Below are positions 24,964 to 33,627 of a stretch of 64,000 nt of DNA, one piece after another (the first letter of the stretch is position 1; every line of letters begins with the position of its first letter). Source of the DNA: Shewanella corallii (lineage in GTDB: Bacteria > Pseudomonadota > Gammaproteobacteria > Enterobacterales > Shewanellaceae). The position numbers were made by a program, and so were the translations under genes. The notes beneath the pieces were generated by a model. It did no database searches, was not told where the DNA came from, and saw only the letters and a program-made list of their open reading frames with translations. The stretch spans positions 186,001 to 250,000 of the forward strand of contig NZ_JAKIKT010000008.1 of the NCBI RefSeq assembly GCF_023349125.1, written 5' to 3'.

Positions 24964-27858
24964 TTAGAACTTCTGGCTCAGGCGCAGGAACCAGCTACGT
25001 CCAAACAGGCGATAAGTACTCTCATCGGTACTGATGAACGCAGGCTCAATGTACGGAGGCTCTTCGTCAGTCAGGTTGGTGATACCAACACTGATCTTAG
25101 TACCCCAATCAAAGCCATAGGAGGCTGAGATATCATGGTACAGGAAGGAGTCCACACCATACTGGTGGTTACCCTTGCTTGGATCATCAGGATCGTTTGG
25201 AGTTGTTCCCCAATAAGTCAGGTCATCATACTCAGTACCTGAAATGTAGTTAGCAGCATAGCTAACGGTCAGGTCTTCCCACATGTAAGAAGCAGTAAAG
25301 TTCAACTTATCTGACGCATAGGTGTTGTCATCAGAGAAACGACCGTTAACATCGTCCATCTCGAACGCCAGGGTGTCAGAATTATATTCCTGGTTCTCAC
25401 GCTCTAAGAAGTGCGTCCAGGACAGGTTCAGGTTGAAATCACCGGCCAATGCTTCAAACGCATAGTTAACCTCGGTATCGATACCTTTAGCTGTCATGCG
25501 GCTTAGGTTAACTGACTGCGCTTTAACGTAAACAATTTCACCATTCTGACGGACTACGTTGTTACACAGCTCCTGCACACCACCTACATAACAGCCATTC
25601 AGTGAATCTTTGGCCGCGATTGAAGAGATAACGTCATCAATCTCGATAGACCAGTAGTCAACTGTAATACCCAAGCCTTCAACAAACTCAGGTGAATATG
25701 CGATACCAACAGTGAACGTATCACCTTCTTCGGGCTGCAGGTCTGGGTTACCACCTACTTTAGCCAGCTGCTGTGAGTCGGTGTTGTTACTACCGCCGTT
25801 TGGTACACCTGCAGCAATACAGTTCGCCTTGGTTGCATCTGTTGCATCTGCCCATGTACCACTGCTACATGGATCTGTCGCTGATGGGAATGAGTCACTT
25901 GGAGGCGAGAACAGAGAGCTGATACCTGGAGCACGATACACAGTACCATAGGTACTACGCGCCAACAGGCCGTCAAAGATCGACCACTCCAAGCCTAACT
26001 GGTAGGTCGTTGCAGAATCAAACACGCTGAAATCATCGTAACGAACGCCAGCTTTCAGGTCGACTCTCTCAGCACCTGGCAATCCTTCAAGTACAGGGAT
26101 TACAAATTCTGCAAATACACTGTTAACTTCGAACTCACCGGAAACACCTTTACCTTTGTTACCCGTGACAGCTTCGTTGTATTTACCGGAATCCAGCACG
26201 GTATCCAGCTCTTCCTTGCGGTATTCATATCCAAAACCACCAGAAACAACGCCTGCTGGCAACTCAAACATATCTCCACCCACAAATGCGGTGAATGTTT
26301 GCAGTGTATAAGTTGTAGAGTCAATCAGTGGTGCAGATACATAATCCAGCATCTCCTGAGTTACGGAGCCTGGACCACCAAACACGTTCATTGATACACA
26401 GTCCGCAATCGGGGCTTCTGGCGTACCACAAACGATCTTGCCATCGGCATCCTTAAACGACGGGCCAAGTGCATTCGCAAGGTTTGGACCGAAGTACTGA
26501 CCAAAATCAGTGGAAGCTGTAGAACTATGACCATAGTTGTAGTTAACGTCATAGTAGAAGTTATCGTTGATATCCCCTTCGAAGCCAATTACCTGCTGGA
26601 AACGAGTCACATCCTGTTCAAATGAGCGACCACCTTCGAGCATACGACGACGTGAACGCAGAACATCCTCACCAAACGGGTTGTAATAGTTGTCTTTTGA
26701 CACACCGGTGAATGGAACCATTACCTGGTTACCGTCATCGTCCAATACTGGGGTGCCATCTTCATTAGTCTTGCCGTAGAACCCTTTATATCCAGGGTTA
26801 AACTTGGTGTCATAAGGTACGGCCGCCAGCTCCTGGCGAGAAGTACGATGATTCAGACGGGTTTCTGAATACATAGTCACATGGTCATTCAGCTCAAAAC
26901 TACCTTCCACGAAGAAGTTTAATTTCTCGTAAGGAGTTTGAAGATAGTTCACTGGTGCATAGTTGTATGAATCAGCATTTGTGTAAGCTCTGAAGTCATC
27001 CTTTGAGGCAAGACCTGCGGCACACTTATCATTTGTCAGGTTGGGACCATGCTGGAAATAGAACTGACCACATGGAGGCGAACCACTTCCCAAGAAATAT
27101 GCATTCGCATCTGGGCCTGTACCAATCAGTCCATTTTTCCAGAATGATTCTTCAGCTGCGGCGCCAAAAATTACCCATGGGTTATTCAGAAAGTCAATAT
27201 CAGTATCACCCTGATATACTTCATCTTGTTTCACGTAGTCGACACCGACAACCATGTGGCCTTTATCGAATGCCGCACCGCCAACAAGACTGAAGCTGTT
27301 TTGCTTGTTCTCGGTAACATCAAAAGAGTTCTTGGTTTGCGCAGTGAACTCAAGACCCTCAAAATCTTTGCGGGTAATAATGTTCACCACACCAGCAACA
27401 GCATCTGCACCGTATGTTGCAGATGCACCATCTTTCAACACTTCAATACGGTCAATCATTGAGCTTGGAATAGTCTGGAAGTCAACAGAAACCGGACGAC
27501 GGCCATTGACCAGAACCAAAGTTCTGGAGGTTCCCAGACCTCGCAGTTCAACGAAAGTACCACCGTTACCACCGTTGTTAGTGGTTGTCATCACTGGCGA
27601 GCCCGACATTACGGCGCTGTTTTGCAGGAACTGACCTACATCCTGAATACCCTGAACAGCCATTTGCTCAGACGTAATAGTGGTAATAGGTTGAGCAGTT
27701 TCGAGGTCCGTACGCTTAATACGTGAACCGGTCACCTCGATACGCTCGACACTTTCATTCTCCTCAGCCGTAGCGATTGGAGCGGTGAAGGCAGCTGCAG
27801 CAGCCCCACTAACCAACGCAAAGCGTACTGAGTTAGTTATAAATTTGCTCTTCAACAT
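24964..27858 (-). CDS. TonB-dependent outer-membrane receptor (copy 1 of a tandem pair)
   Basis: A 964-residue receptor with signal peptide (LVSGAAAAAFTAPIATA), a TonB-box-like start (VERIEVTGSRIKR), a plug domain (ITTITSEQMAVQGIQDVGQFLQ to about residue 160, including VLVNGRRP and IEVLKDGASATYGADAVAGVVNI) and a C-terminal barrel ending in a Phe strand (SWFLRLSQKF). No substrate motif is recognisable; this subgroup with the G-S-R-I-K-R start is often tied to peptide or carbohydrate uptake in Alteromonadales. A paralogue of identical length and over nine-tenths identity by eye lies 1 kb upstream. SD GGGAG and the 28 bases around the start are shared by both copies. Confidence 0.93.
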   Translation of the reverse strand: MLKSKFITNSVRFALVSGAAAAAFTAPIATAEENESVERIEVTGSRIKRTDLETAQPITTITSEQMAVQGIQDVGQFLQNSAVMSGSPVMTTTNNGGNGGTFVELRGLGTSRTLVLVNGRRPVSVDFQTIPSSMIDRIEVLKDGASATYGADAVAGVVNIITRKDFEGLEFTAQTKNSFDVTENKQNSFSLVGGAAFDKGHMVVGVDYVKQDEVYQGDTDIDFLNNPWVIFGAAAEESFWKNGLIGTGPDANAYFLGSGSPPCGQFYFQHGPNLTNDKCAAGLASKDDFRAYTNADSYNYAPVNYLQTPYEKLNFFVEGSFELNDHVTMYSETRLNHRTSRQELAAVPYDTKFNPGYKGFYGKTNEDGTPVLDDDGNQVMVPFTGVSKDNYYNPFGEDVLRSRRRMLEGGRSFEQDVTRFQQVIGFEGDINDNFYYDVNYNYGHSSTASTDFGQYFGPNLANALGPSFKDADGKIVCGTPEAPIADCVSMNVFGGPGSVTQEMLDYVSAPLIDSTTYTLQTFTAFVGGDMFELPAGVVSGGFGYEYRKEELDTVLDSGKYNEAVTGNKGKGVSGEFEVNSVFAEFVIPVLEGLPGAERVDLKAGVRYDDFSVFDSATTYQLGLEWSIFDGLLARSTYGTVYRAPGISSLFSPPSDSFPSATDPCSSGTWADATDATKANCIAAGVPNGGSNNTDSQQLAKVGGNPDLQPEEGDTFTVGIAYSPEFVEGLGITVDYWSIEIDDVISSIAAKDSLNGCYVGGVQELCNNVVRQNGEIVYVKAQSVNLSRMTAKGIDTEVNYAFEALAGDFNLNLSWTHFLERENQEYNSDTLAFEMDDVNGRFSDDNTYASDKLNFTASYMWEDLTVSYAANYISGTEYDDLTYWGTTPNDPDDPSKGNHQYGVDSFLYHDISASYGFDWGTKISVGITNLTDEEPPYIEPAFISTDESTYRLFGRSWFLRLSQKF

Positions 27859-28877
27859 TGTCGATCTCCCTGGACAATTATTATTTTAATGTTCAAGACG
27901 ATATTAATAACCATAACACCACCCTGAAGCCACAGATAAAATCACAATTATCACATTCCTGCAACACTTATATCTACAAATGCATGCCCAACAATCCAAA
28001 GGGAGAAGCAGGCAAATCAATACAATCAACAACAGCTTGCTCTGAGACTCGTTAAAGTAGTGCTATTCCGATTATCCACTCACTTTCCCAGCTTTTTGTC
28101 GTAAACCCTTCGTTACAGAATTTTCAAGAGAACATTTGCTCAAAGTTCAAACACCAGACTATGGACTCTGTCCTACAAAGCTCTTTTCAGTAGGTCAATG
28201 CACTTTTAACGTTAGTTATATGAAAACCAGCACTTACTGAACAAAGCCAAGTAACTTGAAGAAGGTGCAAAAATAACGACTGAACACTTAAATATGAGAT
28301 GAGATAGATGAGATTAAAATGAATCCGTGTATCACGACAAAGTTACTGAGTCTGACATATGATAAGCCCTATACAAAGTGCTGGTATGTAACAAGAATTC
28401 TCCTTCTTACTGCTACACAAAGCTATATAGTGCTCCTCGGAATGATCTTTAAATTATCCAGTTTTTAAAACTAACTGTAATTCAATTGCTCCGTAGCGTC
28501 ATGAATGTAGTCGCGACTGTGTGGACAAAGCGCACTAGCCGCACCAGTGAATGTCTACCATAACATACGATTACTGTCGTAATTTGGAGCAAAGACGTTA
28601 GTAAATTTACCCAGAGAAATGAAGGTAACCAGAGGGTTTTACTGAGCTTAGCTTTGTCGTGAATTTGACAATCCAGTGTATCAACTGAAGGTAGAGGAAT
28701 TACTGTTTATAGAAGTTGTTACCAATAAAACCTCACATAACGTTATGACGAAATATAGTAGAGCAGCGTAATCGTCTAATCAGCTCGCGATCGCGGAAAA
28801 ATAAAAATGCCCGATGAGTCATCACCGGGCATTTTCCCCTAAAATATCAACTAGTTTTTAGGTTTGAGCCAAATCAA
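27859..28877. other. 1-kb non-coding spacer between the two TonB receptor genes
   Basis: It contains the upstream region of copy 1 and the terminator of copy 2 (28803-28835). The first 30 bases next to the copy 1 start, and a block around 27930-27965 (GATAAAATCACAATTATCAC), recur upstream of copy 2, so the promoter region was duplicated with the gene. The middle (about 28060-28790) is AT-rich with no supported gene or RNA structure. Confidence 0.6.
28803..28835 (-). terminator. Terminator of TonB receptor copy 2
   Basis: AAAAATGCCCG pairs with CGGGCATTTT around a 12-base loop; T5 follows on the minus strand. Confidence 0.75.
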
Positions 28878-31772
28878 TTAGAACTTCTGGCTCAGGCGCA
28901 GGAACCAGCTGCGGCCAAACAGGCGATAAGTACTCTCATCGGTACTGATGAACGCAGGCTCAATGTACGGAGGCTCTTCGTCAGTCAGGTTGGTAATACC
29001 AACACTGATCTTAGTACCCCAATCAAAGCCATAGGAGGCTGAGATATCATGGTACAAGAAAGCGTCTACACCGTACTGGTGGTTACCTTTGCTTTCGTCG
29101 TTGGCATCATTTGGAGTCGTACCCCAGTAAGTCAGGGTGTCATACTCTGTCCCTGAGATATAATTAGCAGCATAGCTAATATTCAGATCTTCCCAAGTGT
29201 ATGAAGCAACAAAGTTGAACTTGTCCGTCGCATAGGTATCGTCACCCTCAAATCGGCCATTCAGATCTTGCATCTCAAACGCCAGGGTGTCCGAATTGTA
29301 AACTTGGTTTTCACGCTCTAAGAAGTGAGTCCAAGAAAGGTTCAGGTTGAAATCACCAGACAGAGCTTCAAAAGCATAGGAAATTTCGGTATCGATACCT
29401 TTTGCCGTCATTCTGCTCAGGTTCTGATTCAACTCGTAAACGAATTGAATTTCACCATTCGTCCTAACAACGTTGTTACACAACTCCTGAACACCACCTT
29501 TGTAACATCCATCCAGAGAGTCTGCAGCTTCAATACTGGAAATAACGTCATCAATTTCAATTGCCCAGTAATCTACAGTTACACCCAGACCTTCGACAAA
29601 GTCAGGCGAATAAGCGATACCCACAGTGAACGTATCACCTTCTTCAGGCTGCAAATCTGGGTTACCACCCACTTTACCTAACTGCTGCAGGTCACTGTTG
29701 TTACTACCGCCGTTTGGTACACCTGCAGCAATACAGTTTGCCTTAGTTGCATCGGTAGCATCTGCCCACGTGCCGCTGCTACATGGGTCTGTGGCTGACG
29801 GGAAAGAGTCACCTTGAGGACTGTATAAAGTACTTATCCCTGGAGCACGGTATACAGTACCATAGGTACTACGCGCCAGCAGGCCGTCAAAGACCTCCCA
29901 CTCCAAACCTAACTGATAAGTAGTAGCAGCATCAAATACACTGAAATCATCGTAACGAACGCCAGCTTTCAAATCGAGGCGTTCTGCACCAGGCATGCCT
30001 TCCAGTACTGGAATTACGAATTCCGCAAATACACTGTTAACTTCGAAATCACCGGAAACACCTTTCCCTTTGTTACCGGTAACCGCTTCGTTGTACTTAC
30101 CAGAATCCAGGACGCTATCCAGCTCTTCCTTACGGTATTCGTAACCGAAACCACCGGAAACTACGCCTGCTGGTAACTCAAACATATCACCGCCCACAAA
30201 CGCAGTGAAGGTCTGAAGGGTGTATGTCAGGGAGTCAATCAGTGGGGCAGATACATAGTCCAGCATTTCCTGAGTTACAGAGCCAGGGCCACCAAACACA
30301 TTCATTGATACACAATCAGCAATTGGAGCTTCTGGAGTACCACAAACAATATTGCCATCAGCATCTTTAAATGATGGGCCAAGTGCGTTAGCCAGGTTTG
30401 GACCAAAGTACTGACCAAAATCAGTGGAAGCTGTAGAACTATGACCATAGTTGTAGTTGACGTCATAGTAGAAGTTATCGTTGATATCACCTTCGAAACC
30501 AATTACCTGCTGGAAACGAGTCACATCCTGCTCAAATGAGCGACCACCTTCGAGCATACGTCGACGTGAACGCAGAACCTCTTCACCAAATGGGTTGTAA
30601 TAGTTGTCTTTTGACACACCGGTGAATGGAACCATTACCTGATTACCATCATCATCCAATACTGGAGTACCGTCTTCGTTGGTCTTGCCGTAGAAGCCCT
30701 CGTAAGCAGGGTTGAACTTGGTGTCATAAGGTACGGCCGCCAACTCCTGACGAGAAGTACGATGGTTCAGACGGGTTTCTGAATACATCTTCACATGATC
30801 ATTCAGCTCAAAACTACCTTCCACGAAGAAGTTCAACTTCTCATAAGGAGTTTGAAGGTAGTTCACTGGCGCATAGTTATATGAGTCAGCATTTGTATAA
30901 GGTCTGAAATCATCCTTGGAAGCAAGGCCAGCAGCACAAGTATCATTGGTCAGGTTTGAGCCATGCTGGAAATAGAACTGGCCACATGGAGGTGAGCCAC
31001 TTCCCAAAAAGTAAACATTGGCGTCAGGTCCTGAACCAATCAACCCATTTTTCCAAAACGAGTCTTCAGCTTCCGAACCAAAAATCACCCAAGGATTATT
31101 CAAAAAGTCGATATCTGTATCACCCTGATACACTTCGTCCTGCTTCACATAGTCGATACCGACAACCATGTGGCCTTTATCAAATGCCGCACCGCCAACA
31201 AGACTGAAGCTGTTTTGCTTGTTCTCGGTAACATCAAAAGAGCCCTTGGTTTGCGCAGTGAACTCAAGACCCTCAAAATCTTTACGGGTAATAATGTTCA
31301 CCACACCGGCAACAGCGTCTGCGCCGTATGTTGCAGATGCACCATCTTTCAACACTTCAATGCGGTCAATCATTGAGCTTGGAATGGTCTGAAAGTCAGA
31401 TGAAACCGGGCGACGGCCATTGACCAAAACCAAGGTTCTGGAAGAGCCCAAACCACGCAGTTCAACGAAGGTACCACCATTACCACCGTTGTTGGTGGTA
31501 GTCATTACTGGCGAGCCGGACATAACGGCACTGTTTTGCAGGAACTGACCTACATCCTGAATACCCTGAACAGCCATTTGCTCGGATGTAATAGTGGTAA
31601 CAGGTTGAGCAGTTTCGAGGTCCGTACGCTTAATGCGCGAACCGGTTACTTCGATGCGTTCTACGCTTTCATTTTCCTCAGCCGTAGCGATTGGAGCGGT
31701 GAAGGCGGCAGCCGCAGCTCCACTAACCAACGCAAAGCGTACCGAGTTAGTTATAAATTTGCTCTTCAACAT
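28878..31772 (-). CDS. TonB-dependent outer-membrane receptor (copy 2 of a tandem pair)
   Basis: This protein also has 964 residues and aligns without gaps to the receptor downstream. The signal peptide and plug differ at only a few positions (for example QPVTT for QPITT, GLGSSRT for GLGTSRT). Differences accumulate in the barrel at about residues 650-860 (GISTLYSPQGDSFP, SLDGCYKGG, VYELNQNLSRM), while the last 58 residues are identical. The pattern suggests a recent duplication with the external loops drifting or selected and the ends homogenised. The two probably take up related but not identical ligands, energised by TonB2 or another TonB. Confidence 0.93.
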   Translation of the reverse strand: MLKSKFITNSVRFALVSGAAAAAFTAPIATAEENESVERIEVTGSRIKRTDLETAQPVTTITSEQMAVQGIQDVGQFLQNSAVMSGSPVMTTTNNGGNGGTFVELRGLGSSRTLVLVNGRRPVSSDFQTIPSSMIDRIEVLKDGASATYGADAVAGVVNIITRKDFEGLEFTAQTKGSFDVTENKQNSFSLVGGAAFDKGHMVVGIDYVKQDEVYQGDTDIDFLNNPWVIFGSEAEDSFWKNGLIGSGPDANVYFLGSGSPPCGQFYFQHGSNLTNDTCAAGLASKDDFRPYTNADSYNYAPVNYLQTPYEKLNFFVEGSFELNDHVKMYSETRLNHRTSRQELAAVPYDTKFNPAYEGFYGKTNEDGTPVLDDDGNQVMVPFTGVSKDNYYNPFGEEVLRSRRRMLEGGRSFEQDVTRFQQVIGFEGDINDNFYYDVNYNYGHSSTASTDFGQYFGPNLANALGPSFKDADGNIVCGTPEAPIADCVSMNVFGGPGSVTQEMLDYVSAPLIDSLTYTLQTFTAFVGGDMFELPAGVVSGGFGYEYRKEELDSVLDSGKYNEAVTGNKGKGVSGDFEVNSVFAEFVIPVLEGMPGAERLDLKAGVRYDDFSVFDAATTYQLGLEWEVFDGLLARSTYGTVYRAPGISTLYSPQGDSFPSATDPCSSGTWADATDATKANCIAAGVPNGGSNNSDLQQLGKVGGNPDLQPEEGDTFTVGIAYSPDFVEGLGVTVDYWAIEIDDVISSIEAADSLDGCYKGGVQELCNNVVRTNGEIQFVYELNQNLSRMTAKGIDTEISYAFEALSGDFNLNLSWTHFLERENQVYNSDTLAFEMQDLNGRFEGDDTYATDKFNFVASYTWEDLNISYAANYISGTEYDTLTYWGTTPNDANDESKGNHQYGVDAFLYHDISASYGFDWGTKISVGITNLTDEEPPYIEPAFISTDESTYRLFGRSWFLRLSQKF

Positions 31773-32277
31773 TGTCGATCTCCCTGGACAATTATTATTC
31801 TATTTTTCGAGACGCGAATTTCACAATACAACCATCTCGATGCCCAGATAAAATCACAATTAACACAATTCTGCAACATCGGTATCTTGCAAAATAATTA
31901 GCAATATCAAACAACAACAATACAAACGCAATAGATTAAACCACCAAAGAACCCCGCCAACAGAACTTAAAACTAACAGACACAGCACAAGCAATAACAA
32001 CAGACTATTTTCAGCAATTAAGGCAAATTTTAACCCCCTTTAATAATTAGCCAAACCTAAAGTGATATAACTCGTTATAGATAGATCGATAACTAGATAC
32101 TGAAATATTTACGGCAAATGTCAGCTAAACAGTAAACGCTGCTTTTTACGGATGGTGGGACTAAATTCATCAGGTCAAACTGAGTCATATGAGCTAACTG
32201 ACCTGCTGTATTTAAAACAAAAAACCCGACTCATTGAGTCGGGCTTTTCCTATCGAATTTAACTGTAGCGCAAATTC
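31773..32277. other. Intergenic region between TonB receptor copy 2 and the porin
   Basis: About 500 bases: receptor promoter region (with the block GATAAAATCACAATTAACAC shared with copy 1), an A-rich stretch and the porin terminator. No gene is visible. Confidence 0.6.
32221..32248 (-). terminator. Terminator of the porin gene
   Basis: CCCGACTC-ATT-GAGTCGGG (32225-32243); the minus strand continues TTTTTTGTTTT. Confidence 0.85.
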
Positions 32278-33411
32278 TTAGAAGCTGTAGCGAACGCCTA
32301 CTGCGATAGCGTTGTCGCCTTCAGACTTCACGCCACCCTGAACGTACTTGCTGAAGTCTGCTTTACCTTCAACGTACATCATGATGTTGCTGTCCCACTT
32401 GAACTCAACACCGGCTGCAGCGTACTGCATAGTGTTTTCAGTTACAGTCTGGCCAGCAACTGGAGTGTAGGCGTCATCAGCGTCCAAAAGGTTGTAGTAA
32501 GCGTATGGACGGAAACCGTTACCCAGGTTGTAAGAAACGAATGCTTCAACACCGTAAGCTGAAGGGATCAGGAAGCCGTTCTTATCCAGCTCGTGATATT
32601 CGTTCTTGTTGTAGTTAACGGACGCATATAGACCGTCACTCAGGGCACCCCAGGTCGCACTTACTGCGTAGATAGAATCAGTTTCAGAGATAGTTGAACC
32701 ATTCTTCAGTGTGCCCTGGAACTCACCCACGTTACCACCAGCAGACAGCACCAGTTTGTCCATCAGCTTGTAAGAGACAGACGCACCATAGGTGTCGTTA
32801 TATTCCAGGCTGTCCAGCGTCGAAGAGTTGTCCAGCGCGATCTGGTTAGATTGCAGCTGAGCTTGCAGAGCGAAGCTAAAGTTACCAAAGCTGTTACGGT
32901 ATTGAACGGCTTTGTCTGCACGTCCGGCACCATCGATACCGCCACTGCCATCCAGGCTGTATGCACCTGAAGCGCTACCGCCCCATACCAAGCCGTTATC
33001 AGTACCTACTACGACATCGTAATAGGCGCTCCACTGCTTACCGAAAGAGAAGCTACCGTACTTGTCGTTGCTCAGACCAACATAACCCAAACGGTTGCTG
33101 ATGAAGTCGCCGGTGCTGGCAGAGAATTTACTGTCGTTGTTGTATACCAGAGAGGTATCGCCGAATGGGTTTACACCCCATTCCATTTTAGCAAAGGCGT
33201 TCCAGCCGTTGCTCAGTTTGTGGCTGAAGTTGAAGTTAATACGGGAAGCACCGTTTACCAGTTCAGTTTCGCCATCAGTGCTCAGGATACGAGCATCAGC
33301 GTAACCACCCATGGTGACTTCATTGTTGGCATCTTTATAGAGTTCAACGGCGGAAGCAGCAGGAGCTGCGGTGATTGCTGCTAGCGCAGCAGCGATGAGT
33401 GTTTTGTTCAT
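32278..33411 (-). CDS. General Gram-negative porin (OmpC/Omp35-like)
   Basis: A 377-residue outer-membrane trimeric porin type. It has a Sec signal (MNKTLIAAALAAITAAPAASA), the first strand motif VELYKDANNEVTMGGYADARI, the GLSNDKYGSFSFGKQWSAYYDVV region that forms part of the eyelet, and a final strand ending in Phe (NAIAVGVRYSF). Codon use is strongly biased, as expected for a very abundant protein. It resembles the major porin of Shewanella that sits next to polB. Selectivity cannot be read from the sequence. Confidence 0.9.
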   Translation of the reverse strand: MNKTLIAAALAAITAAPAASAVELYKDANNEVTMGGYADARILSTDGETELVNGASRINFNFSHKLSNGWNAFAKMEWGVNPFGDTSLVYNNDSKFSASTGDFISNRLGYVGLSNDKYGSFSFGKQWSAYYDVVVGTDNGLVWGGSASGAYSLDGSGGIDGAGRADKAVQYRNSFGNFSFALQAQLQSNQIALDNSSTLDSLEYNDTYGASVSYKLMDKLVLSAGGNVGEFQGTLKNGSTISETDSIYAVSATWGALSDGLYASVNYNKNEYHELDKNGFLIPSAYGVEAFVSYNLGNGFRPYAYYNLLDADDAYTPVAGQTVTENTMQYAAAGVEFKWDSNIMMYVEGKADFSKYVQGGVKSEGDNAIAVGVRYSF

Positions 33412-33627
33412 CTGTGCCTAACCTATTGTATTCAATCTGCGTATTACACTCCGTTGTTATTTTTCTATCCTAGACGGAACGCAGATTAGCAAGACACTTT
33501 GAAGCCACCCAAGTTACATTTAGCAAAAACTTGCGCCATGTATCACTTTTATCGTGAAAAAACATTTAGAAATCGTGATTTTCACCACAATGATACATAT
33601 TGTAAACATTGCGCATATATGAGATCG

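Noticed and set aside
27858..28055. Plus-strand 65-codon frame upstream of the first TonB receptor
   Set aside because: Low-complexity Asn/Lys/Ser-rich peptide over the promoter region; no ribosome site.
31790..31880. Possible CRP site in the shared TonB receptor leader
   Set aside because: Only one half-site (TGTGA) fits; the other half is missing in both copies, so no CRP call is made.
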